From Lactifluus volemus (Eukaryota; Basidiomycota; Agaricomycetes; Russulales; Russulaceae), in contig WTXI01000019.1 in the NCBI GenBank assembly GCA_022376515.1, positions 515,057 to 579,056 on the forward strand: a stretch of 64,000 nt of DNA. The letters are read 5' to 3'. Below are positions 55,961 to 64,000 of this stretch, one piece after another. Position numbers and translations under genes: made by a program. Position 1 is the stretch's first letter. Every line of letters begins with the position of its first letter. The notes below the pieces were generated by a model. It was not told the origin of the DNA and searched no databases. It saw nothing but the letters and a program-made list of their open reading frames with translations.

Positions 55961-56411
55961 TTGTAAGGGACAAAACATGCGCGTGATGCTAGCAGGGACG
56001 GGTATCACGGAGGTGATTCGTTTATCGGCAGCCTCATATAAATGCAGCAAACCTATTAAATGCAGTTACAGGAACGCTTACCTTTATCGATGGAACGCAT
56101 GAACGCCAATGTCAATTTCACTTTGCCCAAAAACGTGTGACAGCCTCTAAGCCCAGTCTGGCGAATATACTAGTAGTGGCGCTGATTACCAGTACAGGAG
56201 ATAGTGGACCGACTGCCCTTGCTCGACCTGCTTTACGGTGGTGATGTCGCTGATGGAGGTTGAAGATCTCTACAGAACTTACACGTAGCATCGAGTCACA
56301 CTTGCTGGTGGCAACGCTACCGAGTTTCTCAACTTCGCGTGCCACTTTGTGTGACATTGCGTTCGTGACACAATGTCACACACACGAGTCACGGTCACGA
56401 TGCGGGGTTCA
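55961..56411 (-). promoter_or_regulatory. R15 promoter region
   Basis: TATA-like CATATAAATG at about 56036-56045, upstream block at about 56168-56285, GTGAC-rich stretch to 56400, then copia B begins at 56412. Confidence 0.5.
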
Positions 56412-56552
56412 TATTGCGGATACATCCGAAGTGACGTCACTTAGACCTTAGTTTAGTATAAGTAGTCGGGGTCATGATCACAAAGAAAATCTAATCTCTT
56501 TTCCCCTTGATCTCACACCGTTACCATCTCGGGTCACGTTCACCAACTTATA
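56412..56552 (+). repeat. 5' LTR of copia B
   Basis: 141 bp, TATTGCGG .. ACTTATA, followed by the primer site at 56553. Confidence 0.9.
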
Positions 56553-56566
56553 GGTTATGGGCCCTG
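56553..56566 (+). other. Primer-binding site of copia B
   Basis: GGTTATGGGCCCTG, identical to copia A; complementary to the initiator-Met tRNA anticodon arm. Confidence 0.75.
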
Positions 56567-56753
56567 ACGCCTACCGCTAATACCTCTCTTCTCTCTTTCC
56601 ATATACCCTTTGTGATTAATCGCTTTCCTCACATTAAGCTTATTCAACGCATACATTCACCTCACACCCATCCTTCACCACATAACACATTAACTTATTC
56701 GACGCATACATCCACCTCATACCCATCCTTCACTACATAAAAGTTTTTTTTTC

Positions 56754-58751
56754 ATGTCTTCAACACCTTCCAATCCTCTTACTCCACCATCCCCTTCCGG
56801 AACACCAGCTTCTGGAACATCGACCTCTGTACCTCATGTCATTCCTTCTGGAGCTGTTCCAGCATCAGCGTCTACAACCTCAGTTGCTTCCTCCGGTACT
56901 ACCGCCACTACTGCATCAATGTCCGCACTTGCTGCCGCCGCACATGTTATGCCATCCTTTTCTGCCAACGATATCCCCCTCACAGAACGCTACATCTCAG
57001 ACAATACCTGGCCGTCGACCCTTGTCTTGGACCTTCGTTCCTCAAATTGGGCAGAATGGAGTCATCGACTCGAAATTCTTGCCAGCAGAACTGGACTTGA
57101 CCCTTGGCTCAACGGTACGCTTTTGCCACCCGACCCTAATCTGAAATTGGCAAATAGTTGGGTTTGGTGGACCAATAATAACTCACTCCGCGGATTCATC
57201 ATCCAACACATTTCCACTTATGACTACGACATCATTTCCCCCCTTACGCTCGCCCATGAAATTTACAAAGTCCTGCGTACTCGCCACGAAAAACTCGGCC
57301 TGCATGCCCACGTCATCTTCAACAAGAAGCTCTCTGAGACCCACTTCCGAAAACATATCCCACTTACTCAAACCCTTACAGTCATCAAGGCCTTACACCA
57401 ATCCATCGTCAACCTCGGCCCTTATGACGCAGACCGTATGTTGTGTACTTATATTCTCTACTCCTTAGGCCTGGAATTCCGCGAACTCCAATCCACGATA
57501 CGCGCGATGACTATGGATCCCAACTGCACGTCGGCCACGATTATCCAACGTCTCGAATCCGAGGAAGACCTGAATCAGCGCCGCGGTGATCAAGGGTTGG
57601 AAGCGTATCCTGACACTCCGTCTAACGCGCTCGTCGCTCGCTCCGGTTCCGCCTCTCAATCTCAAACTCAAAACACGCGCGATCGCCCACCGAGACCGAC
57701 CTGCGTCAACTGTAGGAAAGTCGGCCATATGATCGAATTCTGCATTCAACCTGGGGGCAAGATGGCTGGGCGCACTATCGACGAAGCCCGAGCTGCCCAA
57801 GCCGCATCGCGCCCTCGTACGCAACGCACGACCCAAACACAAACGCACTCCGCCAACGTCGCCACCACCGTCGCGTCGCCGACCACCACTTCCACACCCT
57901 CTACGGTCACCGTGAACGGTGTCACCTATTCTATTGCTCCTGTTACGTCGTCTGCCGCTCCGTCCGCAACTCCCTCTACTACTTCTGCTCGGATCGAGGA
58001 AGTCCTTGACTCCGGCGAAAATTGGGAAGCGCTCGCTGCACTTGATGATGACGATGACTCCCTTTTCGTTCGGCCTGATGGGCCTTCCGTTACTTCTGCT
58101 TTCGCCGCCTCTGACGCTCCTAGCGTTACGCAACCTTTCCTACTCGATACCGGGGCTACGTGCCATATCTCTCCGGTGCGGTCAGATTTTTCATCTTTTT
58201 CCTCCATCCCTCCTCGTCCTATTAAAGGACTTGGTGGCGCTGCAGTTTATGCAATTGGCATGGGAACCGTACATATCCCTATTGCCCATGGACGTTTCCT
58301 TGTCCTACGTGATGCACTCTTCATCCCATCCAGTCGTGTTCGCCTTATTTCCGTACTGACGCTATGTCGTCATCACAGTCTAACCTGCCATTTTAATTCT
58401 ACCTCGTGCTGGCTCACAGACGCATGGGGTTCCACCATTGCACGTGGATCTGTCATTACCCCCCGTCTCCTTTATTCCCTTTCTGTTCTGTTACCATTTC
58501 ATTCGTCTGTTTCCGAACCTTCCGCATTCGCTTCTATAACTGCCCCTGTCCCTGACATTGAGACCTGGCACCGTCGCCTCGGTCATTGCAACCTTCGAAC
58601 TCTTGTTGATATGGCGCGCGCTGGGGTGGTGAGCGGGATGCGCATCGACCTCTCGTCCTTACCCCCCAAGTGTAACGCTTGCATTCTTGGTAAACAGACA
58701 AAGACACCTGTTCCTAAACTTCGGAAGGCAGTCGGTCTACAAATCGTTTAG
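56754..58751 (+). CDS. Gag-protease-preintegrase ORF of copia B
   Basis: 665 codons from MSSTPSNPLTPPSPSGTPAS. Gag core (IPLTERYISDNTWPSTLVLD .. NSWVWWTNNNSLRGF .. NLGPYDADRMLCTYILYSLG). CCHC knuckle CVNCRKVGHMIEFC at about residue 318. Aspartic protease FLLDTGATCHISP at about residue 462. Zinc-binding pre-integrase ETWHRRLGHCNLRTL .. CNACILGKQTKTPVP at about 600-655 (HHCC). The frame ends at a TAG (58749-58751) caused by one missing G in AAGG(G)CAG at about 58722; restoring the register by inspection gives the VYVDLSGPYS start of the integrase core. Confidence 0.88.
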   Translation: MSSTPSNPLTPPSPSGTPASGTSTSVPHVIPSGAVPASASTTSVASSGTTATTASMSALAAAAHVMPSFSANDIPLTERYISDNTWPSTLVLDLRSSNWAEWSHRLEILASRTGLDPWLNGTLLPPDPNLKLANSWVWWTNNNSLRGFIIQHISTYDYDIISPLTLAHEIYKVLRTRHEKLGLHAHVIFNKKLSETHFRKHIPLTQTLTVIKALHQSIVNLGPYDADRMLCTYILYSLGLEFRELQSTIRAMTMDPNCTSATIIQRLESEEDLNQRRGDQGLEAYPDTPSNALVARSGSASQSQTQNTRDRPPRPTCVNCRKVGHMIEFCIQPGGKMAGRTIDEARAAQAASRPRTQRTTQTQTHSANVATTVASPTTTSTPSTVTVNGVTYSIAPVTSSAAPSATPSTTSARIEEVLDSGENWEALAALDDDDDSLFVRPDGPSVTSAFAASDAPSVTQPFLLDTGATCHISPVRSDFSSFSSIPPRPIKGLGGAAVYAIGMGTVHIPIAHGRFLVLRDALFIPSSRVRLISVLTLCRHHSLTCHFNSTSCWLTDAWGSTIARGSVITPRLLYSLSVLLPFHSSVSEPSAFASITAPVPDIETWHRRLGHCNLRTLVDMARAGVVSGMRIDLSSLPPKCNACILGKQTKTPVPKLRKAVGLQIV

Positions 58752-59140
58752 AAAAAGTTTACGTTGACCTTAGTGGTCCCTATTCTGTTCCTTCTCGGTC
58801 CGGTCATAAATATTGCATGAATATCGTTGATGATTATTCCTCATTTGCGTGGTGTATCCCGCTTGCCGCCAAAGGCGACGCACTTTATGCACTTAAAGTT
58901 TGGCACCGTTCGGTCGAAAAACAATCTGGTGACCGTCTGAAAGTTTTTCTGACTGATAACGGGGAGCTAATTTCTAATGCCTGCCGTGCCTGGTGCGATG
59001 CCCACGGCATTGTTCACCAACGTACTGGCCCCTACACATCTATCCAAAATGGGCGAGTTGAACGCATGCACCGTACACTTTTACATAAAGCCCGTACCAT
59101 GCGGATCGCCTGCGATGCTGCCACTCGATTTATGGCATGA
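58752..59140 (+). pseudogene. Integrase core of copia B, between two frameshifts
   Basis: From the missing base to the extra base: VDLSGPYSVP, MNIVDDYSSFAWCIPLAAKG, HRSVEKQSGDRLKVFLTDNG, RTGPYTSIQNGRVERMHRTL. D of VDLSG, D of LTDNG and E of GRVER fit the DDE catalytic triad. One extra G at about 59119 (GATGCTGCCACTC versus GATGCTCCACTC in copia A) shifts the frame to a stop at 59138-59140. Confidence 0.82.
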
Positions 59141-62030
59141 ATTCTGCCTCACCGCCGCCTACCTAACAAATCGAACTGCATCTGTTGCACTCGGAGGACG
59201 TACTCCCCACGAACTCTGGTTCAAACAGAGACCCTCCATTGCTCACCTTCGAGAAATTGGCTGCTCCGCCTACTCTCTCCTCCATAAGCACCCTAAAGTC
59301 TACGCACGCTCAATCTCAACAATTTTGATTGGTTACGCCCTCAACTCAAGGGCTTACCGCCTTTGGGATCGGGAGCAAGACCGCGTTTTCGATTCCTTCC
59401 ATGTCGTTTTTGTGGAGCACCTTGACTCTAAACCTCGCATCTTCCGTCCGGGCGAAATCGTCCCCGCTCTGCCACACGACCCCCAACTCCCCTCTCCTGA
59501 AACGCCTTTATATCCTCCTCTCTCTCATCCTTCTGAATATCTCCCGGCGGCTCCCCCGCTAATTCCATCACCATCGTCTGTTCACTTACCTCCTCAACCT
59601 CCTGTTCAACCGTTTTTTCCGCCTAACGCCCATACTGTCCCTCCTTTTTACCCTCCCCCTCAACCTGCATATAATTACAATCCGTTTCCTTTTGCTAATT
59701 TACCTAACATGCCAATCCCACCTGCTGCGCAAAGTGCGCCTCTTGTTTCGCCTCTGCAAAGTTTTTCTTCTACCATACCAATCAACGTCTCGCCTTCTAA
59801 TACTGCTACTACCCCTCTTTCTTCGTCTTCCCATCCATCTGTTACTACTGTACTTTCTTCCAAAAATACCAACATACCGTCAACTCCTCAAAGAATACCA
59901 TCCATCCCTCAAGCATCGTCTTCACCCCCTCAAGATTCGTTTTCACCACCTCAAGCTTCGTTTTCACCCCCTCAAGATTCGTTTTCACCACCTCAAGCTT
60001 CGTTTTCACCCCCTCAAAATTCGTTTTCACCTCCTCAAGCTTCGCTTTCACCTCCTCAAGATCCGTTTTCACCTCCTCAAGATGCAATTTCACCCCATCA
60101 AGAAACGCTTTCGCCTCCTCAAGTTCCGTCCGCTCCTATTTCTATACCTACGGTTTCTGTACCTACTGTTTTACCTACCGTTTTTGCTCCTTTACCTACT
60201 GATTTACCTACAACTTCTACTGCTCCTCGCCGCTCCTCTCGTATCGCTGCCCGCCAACGCGCCAATGCCCCCGCCCTACTTGCCGAGTTCGCTCCGCTCC
60301 GAGACTCACACACGCTCATTCCCCTTGTCGTCGAAACCGATACCACATCTAACTCCCTCGATGTTGTTCTTTCTGCCCTAACCTCCGGCTCCGCTACCCC
60401 CATTCTATCCGATGATGACGATCCATCCTGGTCTGAAGCGCTGGCTTCCCCAGAACGCGAATATTGGATCGCGGGCGGTCGTGAAGAACTCAAATCGTTG
60501 GAGGATCTCAACGTTTTCGTCCTTGTCCCCCGTTCCGCTGTCCCACGCGGTCAACGTGTCCTAAAAGGGAAGCTCGTCTGCAAACGTAAACGCGACGACG
60601 CTGGAAATATTACCCGCTACAAGGTTCGCTACGTTGCCAAAGGTTATGCCCAACAACACGGTATCGACTACGACAAAGTCTCGGCGCCCACGGCTCGCCT
60701 TGAATCTTTTCGCACCCTCCTCCACATTGCTGCGTCCCTTGACTGGGATGTGCAACAATTCGATGTGAAAACTGCATTCTTACATGGCATCCTCCCTGAC
60801 TCGGAGACCATGTTCCTCGAACAGCCTCCTGGCTTCGAGGTGGAAGGCAAAGAAGAGTGGGTAATGCGTCTCATGAAGAGTATTTATGGGATGAAACAGG
60901 CCAGTCGCGTTTGGAATGCCACATTCAATGCGGCTGTCGAACAATGGGGCTTCACACGTCTTGCATGTGAGTGGTGCGTGTACAAGCGTTCTTCACCCTC
61001 TGGGACTATCCTTTTCGCGGTTCACGTCGACGACATCGTCGCGATCGCGTCGTCGCCCGAAGAGAATTCCCGATTCCTGTCCCTCCTTCGCACGAAATGG
61101 GAGATCTCCGCGCTTGGTCCTGCTAAATTCGCTCTCGGCATCTCCATCACGCGGCATCGACCAAGTCGTACCATCGCGCTCTCCCAATCGACCATGATCG
61201 ATCGCGTTGTTGACAAGTTCGGCCAAAGCGATGCCCACCCCGCGGACACCCCCATGGCAGCTGGTGTCGTCTTGGAACGACCTGACAAGTCAGTTCCGAT
61301 TCCGTCGTCGGTTGCCGATTGGACCTCCCGCACTCCTTATCGGGAGCTCGTTGGTTCGCTCATGTACATTGCTATTGGGACGCGTCCCGACATTGCCTAC
61401 GCAGTCAGTCGTTTATCCACGTTCCTGGACTGTTACCGTCCGGAGCACTGGGGGGCAGCCGTAAGAGTGCTTCGCTACTTAAAGGGTACTCGCTCTCTAT
61501 CGTTAGTACTCGGCGGTAACACTCCCTTACGCCTTTCTGGATTCTCGGACTCCGACTATGCCAGCTGTACCACCAGCAGTCGGTCTATCTCTGGCTACTG
61601 CTACAATCTTGGCACCGGCGCTGTGTCCTGGAGCTCGCGAAAACAGCGTACTGTAGCCGATTCATCGTGCTATGCTGAATACATAGCACTCCACGACGCT
61701 TCGCACGAGGCGATCTTCCTGAGGCAATTACTCGAAGGTCTCGGTCATCCTGCACCCAACCCTACTCCTATCCACTGCGATAACCATGCCACGTCCATCA
61801 TTGCCGAGGACCATGTTTGGCACTCGCGCATTAAGCACATTCGCGTCAAATATCACCATGTGCGCGACTTGGTTGCTAGCAAGGATATCACCGTCATTCG
61901 TGTCCGATCCAGTGAGAACACAGCGGACATCCTGACGAAGCCATTGGCCAGGACCGACTTTTGTCGCCTTAGAGGATTGTTGGGACTACGCGTTATCGGT
62001 GTTGGAAGTGAGGAGGAGCACCCTACCTAG
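59121..62030 (+). CDS. Integrase C-terminus, reverse transcriptase and RNase H of copia B
   Basis: Open from LDLWHEFCLTAAYLTNRTA to the stop at 62028-62030 (EEEHPT). Order: integrase C-terminal region (HELWFKQRPSIAHLREIGC, FDSFHVVFVEHLD), Pro-rich linker with SPPQ heptads (59920-60130), reverse transcriptase (SWSEALASPEREYWIAGGRE, FDVKTAFLHG, QPPGFE, SIYGMKQASRVWN, FAVHVDDIVAIASSPEEN with the HVDD active site) and RNase H (SYCxAEY context, HCDNHATSIIAEDHVWHSR, ENTADILTKPLAR). This part has no lesion and could encode active enzymes if the upstream frame were continuous. Confidence 0.88.
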   Translation, partial: PLDLWHEFCLTAAYLTNRTASVALGGRTPHELWFKQRPSIAHLREIGCSAYSLLHKHPKVYARSISTILIGYALNSRAYRLWDREQDRVFDSFHVVFVEHLDSKPRIFRPGEIVPALPHDPQLPSPETPLYPPLSHPSEYLPAAPPLIPSPSSVHLPPQPPVQPFFPPNAHTVPPFYPPPQPAYNYNPFPFANLPNMPIPPAAQSAPLVSPLQSFSSTIPINVSPSNTATTPLSSSSHPSVTTVLSSKNTNIPSTPQRIPSIPQASSSPPQDSFSPPQASFSPPQDSFSPPQASFSPPQNSFSPPQASLSPPQDPFSPPQDAISPHQETLSPPQVPSAPISIPTVSVPTVLPTVFAPLPTDLPTTSTAPRRSSRIAARQRANAPALLAEFAPLRDSHTLIPLVVETDTTSNSLDVVLSALTSGSATPILSDDDDPSWSEALASPEREYWIAGGREELKSLEDLNVFVLVPRSAVPRGQRVLKGKLVCKRKRDDAGNITRYKVRYVAKGYAQQHGIDYDKVSAPTARLESFRTLLHIAASLDWDVQQFDVKTAFLHGILPDSETMFLEQPPGFEVEGKEEWVMRLMKSIYGMKQASRVWNATFNAAVEQWGFTRLACEWCVYKRSSPSGTILFAVHVDDIVAIASSPEENSRFLSLLRTKWEISALGPAKFALGISITRHRPSRTIALSQSTMIDRVVDKFGQSDAHPADTPMAAGVVLERPDKSVPIPSSVADWTSRTPYRELVGSLMYIAIGTRPDIAYAVSRLSTFLDCYRPEHWGAAVRVLRYLKGTRSLSLVLGGNTPLRLSGFSDSDYASCTTSSRSISGYCYNLGTGAVSWSSRKQRTVADSSCYAEYIALHDASHEAIFLRQLLEGLGHPAPNPTPIHCDNHATSIIAEDHVWHSRIKHIRVKYHHVRDLVASKDITVIRVRSSENTADILTKPLARTDFCRLRGLLGLRVIGVGSEEEHPT
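59920..60130 (+). repeat. 21-bp minisatellite encoding SPPQxxF heptads (copia B)
   Basis: About ten 21-bp units giving FSPPQDS / FSPPQAS alternately, drifting to ISPHQET and LSPPQVP. A homologous, more degenerate tract lies at about 51640-51845 in copia A. It sits in the integrase-RT linker. Confidence 0.85.
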
Positions 62031-62144
62031 GGATTTTTTTCTTCTTCATTTTCCACTTTTTCTTTCTCTTATTTTCTTATTTTTCTTTGTGCCATGGACT
62101 TACCCTTACTATGGGTTCACATTATACTTAGAGTAGGTCATACG

Positions 62145-62157
62145 CGACGAGGAGGAG
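62145..62157 (+). other. Polypurine tract of copia B
   Basis: CGACGAGGAGGAG directly before the 3' LTR. Confidence 0.7.
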
Positions 62158-62297
62158 TATTGCGGATACATCCGAAGTGACGTCACTTAGACCTTAGTTT
62201 AGTATAAGTAGTCGGGGTCATGATCACAAAGAAAATCTAATCTCTTTTCCCCTTGATCTCACACCGTTACCATCTCGGTCACGTTCACCAACTTATA
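62158..62297 (+). repeat. 3' LTR of copia B
   Basis: 140 bp, one base shorter than the 5' LTR. The flank beyond (GAAAA..) is not array sequence. Confidence 0.9.
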
Positions 62298-62640
62298 GAA
62301 AAACCACGGCCACGGCGGCCACGATCACGGCTGTCACAATAGTCACGATCGCGATCGCGACCACTGTAGTAAGAGTCGCGGTGGGGGAACGATGTTGGTG
62401 GCCATTCAGGTCCTAAGATATTGATATAAGAACTCTATGAAAGGTGAATACTCTAATAGCTGAAAGCACATACAACATCATTCAATTTGTTGATACACTT
62501 GGTGGCTTCCTCGTAAACAATGGTCGCTTTTTCAACATGCCCACGCTCAGTCGTGTGAATACTCAAACCAGATACGCCAAGCACATTGCTTGGGTTAGGG
62601 CCTGTCTCTTGAACAATTAGCACAGTTTTACTTTAGTTCG
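62298..62640 (-). other. Unassigned fragments right of copia B
   Basis: Minus-strand 62400-62298 encodes HRDSYYSGRDRDRDYC then SRDRGRRGRGF, an RD/RG-rich peptide typical of RNA-binding proteins, cut by the LTR. Minus-strand about 62600-62450 encodes a coherent stretch (VLGVSGLSIHTTERGHVEKA, ATIVYEEATKCINKLNDV) that I do not recognise. Both look like pieces of genes brought together by rearrangement. Confidence 0.4.
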
Positions 62641-62769
62641 CTTGGAAACAAACGATAGGTCAGGTGGGGTATGTACGAACAGAGCGGGCGCACCGGAAAG
62701 AGCGAAAAAAAGTATTCTGCGTCCGCATGCACAAAAGAGTGTGACATGACCTTTCTCGAACAACCTCAG

Positions 62770-63110
62770 CTAGCTCTCGGGTAGCCGGATAGCGCAAGAC
62801 GCCGCCCTCGCCATCGATATACGTGATTCGGCTCTGGATGATGGCAGTGTTGAGGAAGCCCTTGTCGGACACGCAAAGACCCTTTGGCGTCTCGTACTCT
62901 ACAGGTTCACCCAGCTTGAATGGTGCGGCAATTGCCTTGAAGGCCGTCGCAAATACGGTGCTGTCCTTGATCCTACACTCATTTCAGTCTCTCTACTACC
63001 GTTTTCGAAAGTCGCCACGCGGGACGTACTGAATAGTGTAGTTCGGTTGTCGAGAACGGTAAGAGTCTCATTATTGACGCGACCAGTGTCCCCAGCGCGT
63101 GCGGTAAACG
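62770..63110 (-). pseudogene. Citrate synthase N-terminal fragment
   Basis: Minus strand: NNETLTVLDNRTT, then after an interruption IKDSTVFATAFKAIAAPFKL, PKGLCVSDKGFLNTAIIQSR, ITYIDGEGGVLRY and a damaged RGYPIEELAE motif (read as PATRELAE). VSDKGxxNTAxxxSxITYIDGxxGVLRY is the conserved N-terminal segment of citrate/2-methylcitrate synthases. The catalytic His and Asp segments, expected several hundred codons later, are absent; downstream sequence is unrelated. A small intron (GTAGTAGAG..TGTAG, about 62966-62990) may be preserved. The damaged motif and missing bulk mark it as a remnant. Intact enzymes condense acetyl-CoA or propionyl-CoA with oxaloacetate. Confidence 0.65.
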
Positions 63111-64000
63111 GCGAGCCGAAGTCCGGGAGATCGAAAACCATTGAACCGGCGGTGAGCGCCTCGAGCCTCAACAAGGGGACAGTAACTAGGGCTACGGGGA
63201 GGACTGCGGGAACGAGAACGATCATGAGGGGGATCCCAACTTTCTGTGGCATTAGCAGGAGCTGCCGCTGTCACAGGAGGTGCGTAGATAAGCACAAAAA
63301 ACCGAAAACGTGGTCATCTGGAGAGAATTTACCATGACAGTAGCCTCGTTCACGACAACTTCGTGGAGGCGGGATTGCTTGGCAGTAAGCAACTCTCGAT
63401 TGCGTTGCGTTGCCACCCCATCCCTTCAGAGACTTTGCAGGTGCTGCGGCAGCGGACGCATCCTCGTATTATGACTTCCATAGCGGAAGGTAATAAGTGA
63501 CGCTGAGAAGGCAAAATATAATGACGCGGCCAGTGAAAGCCGTAAGGGAAAGTCACGCTAAACCGTTGGAGAGCATTCCCGGAGACGGAAAGGAAAGATT
63601 GACACCCAGACGAGGCTGATATGGAGCCGTGTATGTCAACTGCTACATGCCAATTGATACGTAGCAAAGTTGGGCTGCCACCTAGGGAGGAGAGGGTATG
63701 AGAAAAGAAAGGAGACGAATCATACTTTTGCATACTATCCCTCCCCCCCTACCGGATCACCCCCCCTACCGAATCACCCCCCCTACCGAATCACCCCAAA
63801 TTTCTCGTTTATTTCTCGCTCAATCACCACTATTTTTCGCCTACAGTATCTAGTACCATGTGTTATCATATTCCATAAATTTTTTTGGTAGAAATCGTAG
63901 TGTGTGGTGAAATAAAATACAGTGTGTTTGTCATGCCTGCCTGTGTCGGAGTTTACAATATTTCCAAAATCAGATGCTTAGTGCTCACAACAGCCAATCA
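63111..64000. other. Right-edge sequence, no gene identified
   Basis: A minus-strand open stretch (63252 to about 63060, MPQKVGIPLMIVLVPAVLPV..) reads into the citrate-synthase fragment and may be its former leader, but this is uncertain. Beyond 63350 I see only short ORFs of mixed composition and the minisatellite listed separately. Confidence 0.3.
63742..63797. repeat. 17-bp minisatellite
   Basis: About three tandem copies of CCCCCCTACCGAATCAC (first copy with CCGGATCAC). Confidence 0.85.

Larger units (their letters stand above)
56412..62297 (+). mobile_element. Ty1/copia LTR retrotransposon B
   Basis: Related to copia A but a distinct subfamily. LTRs at 56412-56552 (141 bp) and 62158-62297 (140 bp; one G missing in CTCGG(G)TCACG). 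Left flank GTTCA and right flank GAAAA do not match, so no target duplication. Coding is nearly intact: one base lost at about 58722 and one gained at about 59119. Same primer site, purine tract and domain order as copia A. Confidence 0.93.

Noticed and set aside
1..64000. CRISPR arrays, rRNA or tRNA genes
   Set aside because: No regularly spaced repeats with spacers, no rRNA-like sequence and no cloverleaf with A and B boxes were seen; the repeats present are paralogous genes, LTRs and minisatellites.

Overview
This is fungal nuclear DNA, most likely from a mushroom-forming basidiomycete (Agaricomycetes). The genes have many introns of about 40-70 nt. The gene families are ones I associate with this group: Ser/Thr-rich single-pass membrane proteins with an NSLGQxPC/CKCSTVVYSLLSACxACQ ectodomain, an F-box remnant with a PVRKLLDxWP motif, and Gcn4-like bZIP fragments. 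It also carries Ty3/gypsy and Ty1/copia LTR elements. I cannot name the species. I see no tRNA, rRNA or CRISPR array. Layout: from base 1 to about 56 kb the window is a head-to-tail array, all on the minus strand, of fifteen copies (called R1-R15 here) of one gene family. Each copy has eight exons and seven small introns and encodes a protein of about 340 residues: signal peptide, Cys-rich ectodomain, Ser/Thr stalk, SSNVGAIAGGV-type transmembrane helix, R-rich stop-transfer and a Pro-rich cytoplasmic tail. R1 runs off the left edge. R5, R7, R11 and R14 are broken or truncated; the rest look intact. Most copies have a TATA-like box 75-90 bp upstream and share a longer conserved upstream block. 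The array grew by repeated segmental duplication: a 2.9 kb unit gave R3/R4, a 5.7 kb two-gene unit gave R5-R6/R7-R8, and a 3.65 kb unit gave bZIP fragment + R10 / bZIP fragment + R11. Mobile DNA has broken into the array. A young minus-strand Ty3/gypsy element (23904-31289) has 5-bp target duplications, a Gag-protease ORF, an in-frame UGA before reverse transcriptase, and a deletion of RNase H and integrase. Two plus-strand copia elements (48198-53997 and 56412-62297) use a primer site complementary to the initiator-Met tRNA anticodon arm. A 712-bp TA-flanked MITE lies at 42567-43278. Right of the second copia element the array stops and unrelated decayed fragments begin, including part of a citrate synthase. 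The two most unusual observations are the membrane-protein array itself, a candidate rapidly evolving surface-sensing or recognition locus, and a recurrent 6-bp insertion that separates paralogous stretches. At a target dinucleotide XY the insertion creates the octamer XY-C-(reverse complement of XY)-G-XY. I find it with GA/TC, TA, TG/CA, TT, AG and GT at unrelated positions, and I know of no described process that follows this rule.
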